From a candidate division WOR-3 bacterium (GTDB lineage: Bacteria; Hydrothermota; UBA3072): 20,430 nucleotides of DNA. The notes below the pieces were generated by a model. The model was not told the origin of the DNA. It did no database searches and was given only the letters and a program-made list of their open reading frames with translations. The stretch spans positions 1 through 20,430 of the forward strand of contig JBDRZZ010000028.1 of assembly GCA_039804165.1 (NCBI GenBank). The letters are read 5' to 3'. The position numbers were made by a program, and so were the translations under genes. Shown in pieces: positions 15,663 to 20,430 of the stretch (its first letter is position 1; each line of letters opens with the position of its first letter).

Positions 15663-17141
15663 ATGGAAAACGTTCCTAAAATTAATTTGGGTATAATTGC
15701 GGTAAGTAGAGATTGTTTTCCAATTGAATTATCTCAAAGGAGAAGAGAAGCGGTTTTAGGTGAATGTTTGAAAAAGAAAATTCCAATAACAAAGATAGAA
15801 ACAATAATAGAAACTGAAAAAGATGTTTTAAAAGCATTAAAGGAAATTAAGGAGAAAGAGATTAATGCTCTTATTATTTATCTTGGAAATTTTGGACCCG
15901 AAGGACCCACAACATTGCTTGCTCAGAAATTCTCAGGGCCAGTTATGTTTGTAGGGGCCGGGGAGGAAGATGGGGCCAACCTAATTCATGGTAGAGGAGA
16001 TGCATATTGTGGTCTTTTAAGTGCTTCCTACAACTTGGGGTTACGACATATTAAGGCCTATATACCTGAGTATCCTGTTGGTTTACCTTCAGAAATTGCA
16101 GATATGATAAAAGATTTTATCCCAATAGCGAGAATTCTTCTTGGTATTAAAAAGCTTAAAATTTTCTCCTTTGGGCCGCGTCCGCAAGATTTCATTACCT
16201 GCAATGCTCCAATAAAACCTCTCTATGACCTTGGTGTAGAGATTATGGAGAATAGTGAACTTGATTTATATGATATTTACCTTAAAGAAAAAAATAATCC
16301 GGAAGTTAAAGAAGTCGTTCAGGATATGGAAAAAGAGATTGGTAAAGGGAATACATATCCTGAACTTTTACCAAAACTCGCTCAGTATGAAGTTGCTCTT
16401 AAGAAATTTAGAGAGAAAAATTTGGGGGCTTCTGAATTCGGCGTATTTGCAAATAAATGCTGGCCTTCCTTTGAACGTTACTTTGGTTTTGTCCCTTGTT
16501 ATGTTAATTCCAGATTAGCTAAAATAGGAATTCCGGTTTCCTGTGAGGTGGATATTTATGGTGTATTAAGCCAATATATTGTTACTTGTGCTTCAGAACT
16601 TCCCTCAACAATTCTTGATATAAACAACACAGTCCCTCCTGATATTTATAAAAAATCAAAAAATAAAATAGGCAGATACAAACTTAAAGACCTTTTTATG
16701 GGATTTCACTGCGGGAATACACCTTCTTCTTGTCTTATTTCTTCTAAAATTAAATATCAACTCATTATGAACCGGCTTATGGAGCCTGGTAAGGAACCTG
16801 AGATAACAAGAGGAACTCTGGAGGGAAGGATAAAACCAGGAGACATTACAATTTTTCGGCTTCAGTCTAAACCAGATACAACTCTTCTTTGTTATGTTGC
16901 TGAAGGAGAGATTCTTGATGTAGATCCAAAAACCTTTGGAGGGGTAGGTATTTTTGCAATAAAAGAAATGGGAAGATTTTATCGACACGTTCTTATTGGT
17001 AAGAAATTTCCTCATCATACGACTATTGCTTTCAAACATATTGGGAAGACACTTTTTGATGCGATGAAAGTTCTTGGAATTGAGGATGTTTCTTTTAATC
17101 ATCCATCTGGTATGCTTTATCCAGATGAGGCTCCATTTTAA
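15663..17141 (+). CDS. L-fucose isomerase-like protein, probable L-arabinose isomerase of this operon
   Basis: This is a sugar isomerase-like protein of 492 aa in the FucI/AraA C-terminal-domain superfamily. It follows araB and araD, and no canonical araA is present. The family interconverts aldoses and ketoses with Mn2+ or a similar metal. Candidate metal or catalytic residues are E271 (CWPSFE), E295/D297 (CEVDIYG), H349 (GFHCGNTPSS) and H451/H452 (FPHHTTIA); I assign them by position and not by alignment. The N-terminal half (about 8-200) has the two-domain Rossmann-like look of FucI. Because the operon supplies a ribulokinase and epimerase but needs L-arabinose to L-ribulose isomerisation, that is the most economical role. 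L-fucose or D-arabinose cannot be excluded. A strong AAGGAGG precedes the start. Confidence 0.75.
   Translation: MENVPKINLGIIAVSRDCFPIELSQRRREAVLGECLKKKIPITKIETIIETEKDVLKALKEIKEKEINALIIYLGNFGPEGPTTLLAQKFSGPVMFVGAGEEDGANLIHGRGDAYCGLLSASYNLGLRHIKAYIPEYPVGLPSEIADMIKDFIPIARILLGIKKLKIFSFGPRPQDFITCNAPIKPLYDLGVEIMENSELDLYDIYLKEKNNPEVKEVVQDMEKEIGKGNTYPELLPKLAQYEVALKKFREKNLGASEFGVFANKCWPSFERYFGFVPCYVNSRLAKIGIPVSCEVDIYGVLSQYIVTCASELPSTILDINNTVPPDIYKKSKNKIGRYKLKDLFMGFHCGNTPSSCLISSKIKYQLIMNRLMEPGKEPEITRGTLEGRIKPGDITIFRLQSKPDTTLLCYVAEGEILDVDPKTFGGVGIFAIKEMGRFYRHVLIGKKFPHHTTIAFKHIGKTLFDAMKVLGIEDVSFNHPSGMLYPDEAPF
17104..17127 (+). other. Perfect 7-bp hairpin in the last codons of the isomerase gene
   Basis: CATCTGG (17104-17110) and CCAGATG (17121-17127) are exact reverse complements around a ten-base loop. 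No T-run follows directly, so it is not a classical terminator. A second small stem, GCCT/GGGC (17167-17178 region), lies 40 bases on and is followed by a T/C-rich stretch. One or both may mark the operon's 3' end; this is weak. Confidence 0.3.
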
Positions 17142-17220
17142 TGATCTCTTTAATATATTTGGATGAGCCTAGAGGGGCCGAATCTTTCCTTTGATCTTAA
17201 GTAATAATTTTCAGAAAGGG

Positions 17221-17249
17221 TTGACAAAATCATTATAAAGCATTAATAT
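17221..17249 (+). promoter_or_regulatory. Sigma-70-type promoter of the unknown lipoprotein gene
   Basis: A perfect TTGACA (17221-17226), a 17-base spacer and TAATAT (17244-17249) form the promoter. Transcription should start near 17256, giving a leader of about 15 bases that consists mainly of the ribosome site AAGGAGG (17257-17263) before ATG 17271. This is the closest to consensus in the window. Confidence 0.75.
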
Positions 17250-17270
17250 AATTAAAAAGGAGGTAACAAG

Positions 17271-17801
17271 ATGAGTAAGAAATTTAAGTTTTTTTTGTTA
17301 GGAAGTTTATTCTTGGTATTTTTATTCTATTCCTGTGATGAAGAAATAGCTACACCAGAAGTAGAGATTGTGAGGGTTGGGCCTCTTGGTTTTTTAGTGG
17401 ATTCTTCTACTTCTATTGTTAAAATTGATTCTATTGTATTTCAAGTTTTAAATGGTGTAGAGGCTATTCTAAAGGGTTCTTATACAGAATTCTATCGTAT
17501 TGGAGGAGTAGGTGGTTCAGACGAATTTCTTTATTCAACTCCACGATGTGGTAATATGGATTTGCGTTTGAAAGCAAGGATAGGGAAAAAGCCAATTGGG
17601 GAGCCTGATACACTCTATTACACTTATTTATTTAACTATCCACTCAATGTAAAAGAAGCTGTGGAAGCCTTGTATAGTGGTGATCCTAAAGAGTGGTTAT
17701 CAGTAGAAGCAAGGGTTCATTTTTATGGGATTAGTTATTACGATCTAAAGGATACTTTCACAGTAACTCATAGCTGGGAATTGAGAAGAGTAGAAGAGTA
17801 G
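17271..17801 (+). CDS. Lipoprotein of unknown function
   Basis: I do not recognise this protein (176 aa). Its N-terminus is a lipoprotein signal: positive residues at 3-6, a hydrophobic stretch at 7-20 and Cys22 in LFYSC, followed at once by D-E-E. In E. coli an Asp right after the lipid cysteine keeps lipoproteins in the inner membrane; whether that rule holds here is unknown. The rest is rich in alternating hydrophobic and aromatic residues (for example VRVGPLGFLVDSSTS, ARVHFYGISYYDLKDTF), suggesting a beta-rich extracytoplasmic domain. A single further Cys lies near residue 93. It has its own strong promoter and AAGGAGG ribosome site, and no operon partner. The following 122 bases before the next gene contain a promoter and one AT-only inverted repeat (17834-17854). 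Confidence 0.8.
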   Translation: MSKKFKFFLLGSLFLVFLFYSCDEEIATPEVEIVRVGPLGFLVDSSTSIVKIDSIVFQVLNGVEAILKGSYTEFYRIGGVGGSDEFLYSTPRCGNMDLRLKARIGKKPIGEPDTLYYTYLFNYPLNVKEAVEALYSGDPKEWLSVEARVHFYGISYYDLKDTFTVTHSWELRRVEE

Positions 17802-17833
17802 AAACATTTCGATAACTTTTCTAAAACTTTATT

Positions 17834-17854
17834 CAAAATTGTTAAATAATTTTG
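17834..17854 (+). terminator. Possible weak AT-rich terminator hairpin
   Basis: CAAAATT (17834-17840) and AATTTTG (17848-17854) form a perfect 7-bp stem with a seven-base loop, 33 bases after the lipoprotein stop and followed by TTTATT. The stem has a single G-C pair, so it would be weak, especially in a thermophile. An operator or chance in AT-rich DNA is as likely. Confidence 0.25.
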
Positions 17855-17868
17855 TTTATTAAATCTTC

Positions 17869-17896
17869 TTGACTTCTATTATCTTAATATTAATAT
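17869..17896 (+). promoter_or_regulatory. Sigma-70-type promoter of the trpB2 gene
   Basis: TTGACT (17869-17874), a 16-base spacer and TAATAT (17891-17896) form the promoter, inside a duplicated TTAATATTAATATTA stretch. Transcription should begin near 17903, giving about 21 bases of leader with AGGAGG (17912-17917). That is too short for a leader-peptide attenuator or T-box. Confidence 0.6.
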
Positions 17897-17923
17897 TAAA
17901 ATTTAAAGGATAGGAGGTTTTCT

Positions 17924-19312
17924 ATGAAAATAAAGGTAGTCTTAACTGAAGATGAAATCCCAAGAAAGTGGTATAATCTTGCGGCAGACTTACCCTCGCC
18001 TTTACAACCACCTCTTGGACCGGATGGGAAACCAATTACTCCCGAAATGCTTGCCCCTGTTTTCCCAATGAATTTAATTGAGCAGGAGGTAAGCCAAGAA
18101 AGATGGATAGATATTCCGGAAGAGGTTTTGAATATCCTTTATAGATGGAGACCAACCCCTCTTCATAGAGCTAAGTTTTTAGAAGAATACTTAAACACTC
18201 CTGCAAGAATCTATTATAAAAATGAAAGTGTTTCCCCTCCTGGGAGTCATAAACCGAATACTGCTGTAGCTCAGGCTTGGTATAACAAAAAATTTGGAAT
18301 AAAGAAATTGACCACTGAAACAGGAGCAGGACAGTGGGGAAGCGCTTTGGCTTTTGCATGTTCAATTGTAGGGCTTGAGTGTAAAGTTTTTATGGTAAGG
18401 ATTAGTTTTGACCAAAAACCATTTAGAAAAACGATGATGCAAACCTGGGGCGCAAAATGTGTTGCAAGTCCAAGCATGGAAACAAAAGCAGGAAGAGAAA
18501 TATTAGAGAAGATGCCTGATACTCCTGGTAGTCTTGGGATTGCAATAAGTGAGGCAATAGAGGAAGCGGTAACAGATCCAACCGGGAAGACAAGATATTC
18601 TCTTGGAAGTGTTTTAAACCACGTTCTACTTCATCAAACTATTATTGGACTTGAGGCGAAAAAGCAACTTGAAAAGATAGGGGAGAAAAAAGTAGATGTT
18701 GTTATTGGTTGTGCGGGAGGGGGGAGTAATTTTGCAGGGTTAGCCTTTCCTTTTGTTAATGACAAAATTCATGGTGAGGAAATAGATATAATTCCTGTTG
18801 AACCTACTTCTTGTCCGACAATGACAAAGGCTCCTTTTGTATATGACCATGGAGATACAGCAAAGATGACACCTCTTTTACCAATGCACTCTCTTGGACA
18901 CGATTTTATTCCACCTCCAATTCATGCTGGAGGACTTAGATATCACGGAATGGCTCCTCTTGTTTCTCAAGCAATAATAGAAGGTCTTTTAACACCGAGA
19001 GCAATTAATCAATTAGAGTGTTATGAGGCAGCTGTTATCTTCGCAAGAACGGAAGGAATAATTTGCGCTCCTGAAACAAGCCATGCAATCGCAGCCACTA
19101 TTCAAGAGGCTAAAAAAGCGAAGGAAGAGGGCAAAGAGAAAGTTATCCTCTTTAATTTAAGTGGGCATGGACTTTTAGATTTAACGGGTTATGAGAGTTA
19201 TTTTAGCGGGAAATTAAAAGACTATCCTCTACCAGAGGAGGAGATGAAAAAGTCTCTTAAGAGTATAGAGGGACTACCGAAGCCAAAAATTGTTAGAACA
19301 GGAAAATGGTAA
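17924..19312 (+). CDS. Tryptophan synthase beta chain, TrpB2 type
   Basis: This PLP enzyme of 462 aa is the long TrpB2 form of the tryptophan synthase beta chain, which joins indole and L-serine (or a derivative) to give tryptophan. Motifs are the PLP lysine K110 in [10 protein letters not shown], catalytic E132 in [14 protein letters not shown] (the position held by E109 in the standard beta chain), and the phosphate-binding [11 protein letters not shown] (262-272). The N-terminal extension with [14 protein letters not shown]-like sequence and the insert before K110 are typical of TrpB2 rather than TrpB1. There is no trpA or other trp gene in the window. It may therefore salvage indole or pair with a distant TrpA. 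A good AGGAGG ribosome site precedes the start. The next gene is 16 bases away. Confidence 0.93.
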   Translation: MKIKVVLTEDEIPRKWYNLAADLPSPLQPPLGPDGKPITPEMLAPVFPMNLIEQEVSQERWIDIPEEVLNILYRWRPTPLHRAKFLEEYLNTPARIYYKNESVSPPGSHKPNTAVAQAWYNKKFGIKKLTTETGAGQWGSALAFACSIVGLECKVFMVRISFDQKPFRKTMMQTWGAKCVASPSMETKAGREILEKMPDTPGSLGIAISEAIEEAVTDPTGKTRYSLGSVLNHVLLHQTIIGLEAKKQLEKIGEKKVDVVIGCAGGGSNFAGLAFPFVNDKIHGEEIDIIPVEPTSCPTMTKAPFVYDHGDTAKMTPLLPMHSLGHDFIPPPIHAGGLRYHGMAPLVSQAIIEGLLTPRAINQLECYEAAVIFARTEGIICAPETSHAIAATIQEAKKAKEEGKEKVILFNLSGHGLLDLTGYESYFSGKLKDYPLPEEEMKKSLKSIEGLPKPKIVRTGKW

Positions 19313-19328
19313 TGTGAAATAAGTTTTT

Positions 19329-19592
19329 ATGGAGCAATTTGACAATGAAAGCATCTATTGTAGAAAACTTGGGCATTGGCTTACTTTTAATTACTGTAGA
19401 AGAGAAAATAAAGGATTCCCTTGTAGAGGTATTATTAGTTGCTGGTTTGAAAGAATAGAAATTGAGAAGTTTCTAAAGGAAAATTATGAAAAAGGGGAAA
19501 TTTCTTATCTTTTTGAACCTCAACCTTCTAAACTTGCCTCTATTATAGAGTTGATTGAGGATACCAAGAGAAGAAATGAATGCAACTCTTAA
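19329..19592 (+). CDS. Small four-cysteine protein of unknown function
   Basis: This is a short protein (87 aa) I cannot assign. Its first half carries C11, C23, C32 and C38, spaced 11, 8 and 5 residues apart, in IYCRKLGHWLTFNYC and FPCRGIISCWF; H16 is nearby. That is the layout of a metal (zinc or iron-sulfur) site, which is inference from spacing alone. I recall similar short proteins with a YC-LGH-x-FxYC pattern in other bacteria but cannot verify it. The second half is helical and charged. It starts 16 bases after trpB2 without a clear ribosome site; the nearest upstream in-frame start codon (GTG 19314) is closed by a TAA. Its end overlaps the start of the next gene by 17 bases, so the three genes are probably one transcript. 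Confidence 0.7.
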   Translation: MEQFDNESIYCRKLGHWLTFNYCRRENKGFPCRGIISCWFERIEIEKFLKENYEKGEISYLFEPQPSKLASIIELIEDTKRRNECNS

Positions 19593-20430
19593 AGAAATCC
19601 TTGAAGGTAAGACAACAGATATATATTTTCGGAGAGCCATTGAAATTTTAAGAAGAAAGAAAAAGAACCCTGAGGTGGTTGCTGAAGTTTGGGCAAAAAA
19701 ACTTCCGGAGAAATATGAGTGGGGAATATTTACTGGACTTAGTGAAGCGATTGAATTATTTAAGAATAAGAAGGTTGATGTTTGGGCTTTACCTGAGGGA
19801 AGCGTTTTTTTTGAGAAAGAGCCTGTTTTCACTATCAAAGGTAAATATTTAGAATTTGCAGAATTGGAAACTCCATTACTTGGTTTTTTATGTCAGGCTT
19901 CTGGAATCTCTACGAAAGCAGCAAGATGTAAAATAAATGCAGATGGAAGAATTATTATTTCTTTTGGATCGAGAAGAATGCATCCATCTATAACCCCTAT
20001 TATAGATAGATATGCTTATATTGGAGGAGTAGATGGAGTTTCTTCTGTTTTATCTGCAGAGAAATTAAATCTAAAACCAACAGGGACGATTCCCCACTCT
20101 CTAATTCTTATCTTTGAAGATACAGAGGGAGCTGCGCTGGCTTATGATGAAGTAATTTCTAAAGAGATTCCCCGCATTATTCTTGTAGATACCTTTGGAG
20201 ACGAGAAAATTGAAGGAGTAAGACTTGCAGAGAGCTTAAAACAAAAATTGAATGCGATTAGAATTGATACTCCTTCTTCAAGAAGGGGAGAACTGAAATT
20301 TATCTTGGAGGAAACAAGAAAGGAATTAGATTATAGAGGTTTTAATAATGTGGGGATATTTGTCTCAGGGGGATTAGATGAATACAATATTGTAGAGCTT
20401 AATCCTTGGGCAAGTGGGTATGGAATAGGA
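19576..20430 (+). CDS. pncB: Nicotinate phosphoribosyltransferase (3' end beyond window)
   Basis: This enzyme turns nicotinate and PRPP into nicotinate mononucleotide, the entry of the Preiss-Handler salvage route to NAD. I translated the frame from ATG 19576; it stays open for 285 codons to the right edge, and family members run to roughly 390-490 residues. Seen are ETPLLGFLCQASGIS (98-112), SFGSRRMHPSITP with the conserved His136 region, and YAYIGGVDGVS. PTGTIPHSLIL, VDTFGDEKIEGVRLAE, RIDTPSSRRGEL and IFVSGGLDEY complete the set. These are characteristic NAPRTase blocks, close to the shorter archaeal/thermophile form. Start choice: ATG 19576 lies 17 bases inside the preceding small gene, and no strong ribosome site is present. 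Confidence 0.92.
   Translation, partial: MNATLKEILEGKTTDIYFRRAIEILRRKKKNPEVVAEVWAKKLPEKYEWGIFTGLSEAIELFKNKKVDVWALPEGSVFFEKEPVFTIKGKYLEFAELETPLLGFLCQASGISTKAARCKINADGRIIISFGSRRMHPSITPIIDRYAYIGGVDGVSSVLSAEKLNLKPTGTIPHSLILIFEDTEGAALAYDEVISKEIPRIILVDTFGDEKIEGVRLAESLKQKLNAIRIDTPSSRRGELKFILEETRKELDYRGFNNVGIFVSGGLDEYNIVELNPWASGYGIG

Noticed and set aside
16656-17102. A 148-codon minus-strand frame
   Set aside because: It is an antisense shadow of the isomerase gene and carries no signal of its own.
17142-17220. A standard Rho-independent terminator after the pentose operon
   Set aside because: The only stem (GCCT/GGGC with a four-base loop) is four base pairs including a G-T pair, and no T-run follows directly; too weak to call.
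17885-17899. TTAATATTAATATTA as a repeat or iteron
   Set aside because: It is a short AT-rich duplication at the -10 box and occurs once; no origin-like features accompany it.
17875-17923. A riboswitch, T-box or trp leader peptide in front of trpB2
   Set aside because: The predicted leader is about 21 bases, and there is no Trp-rich small frame or structured element.
19473-19838. A 121-codon minus-strand frame near the right edge
   Set aside because: It overlaps the small cysteine protein and the nicotinate phosphoribosyltransferase gene, which is clearly coding on the plus strand.

Overview
The window is bacterial DNA, AT-rich and gene-dense, with no rRNA, tRNA, CRISPR array or mobile element that I can see. 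Three lipoprotein-type signal peptides, heavy use of AGA/AGG arginine codons, a TrpB2-type tryptophan synthase beta chain and an endoglucanase very like the Thermotoga Cel5A type suggest a thermophilic bacterium, possibly from a little-cultured lineage. The lipoproteins and surface-glycan genes fit a diderm. I cannot name the taxon from the sequence alone.

Region 1 (1-5920, + strand) is a tightly coupled glycan cluster. It holds the end of a GT-C membrane glycosyltransferase, a DPM1-like GT2 enzyme, a Gfo/Idh/MocA sugar dehydrogenase, a DesVI/TylM1-like methyltransferase, a second GT-C enzyme and a DegT-family sugar aminotransferase. Adjacent genes overlap or are one base apart. Together they look like synthesis and transfer of a possibly N-methylated amino sugar on a polyprenyl-phosphate carrier. 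A GtrA-like membrane protein (5917-6339, - strand) converges on the cluster and shares its TTAA stop with the aminotransferase.

Region 2 (6441-9714) has a lipoprotein-anchored GH5 endoglucanase on the + strand, facing a galT-galK pair on the - strand.

Region 3 (9758-17141, + strand) is one pentose operon: a sugar-binding lipoprotein, a double-NBD ATPase, a permease, ribulokinase, L-ribulose-5-phosphate 4-epimerase and a fucose-isomerase-like protein. That protein stands where L-arabinose isomerase would be expected. The set takes up a pentose, most likely L-arabinose, and converts it to D-xylulose 5-phosphate. With the endoglucanase and Leloir genes beside it, the middle of the window reads as plant-polysaccharide sugar use.

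Region 4 (17221-20430, + strand) holds an unknown lipoprotein, a stand-alone TrpB2, a small four-cysteine protein and a nicotinate phosphoribosyltransferase that runs off the right edge.

Six sigma-70-like promoters (TTGACA/TATAAT type) can be placed by eye, and each sits unusually close to its start codon. The predicted 5' leaders are about 0-21 nt, and galT looks leaderless. Two start codons (galT and the GtrA gene) are decided by this promoter evidence. No intergenic stretch exceeds 300 bases.
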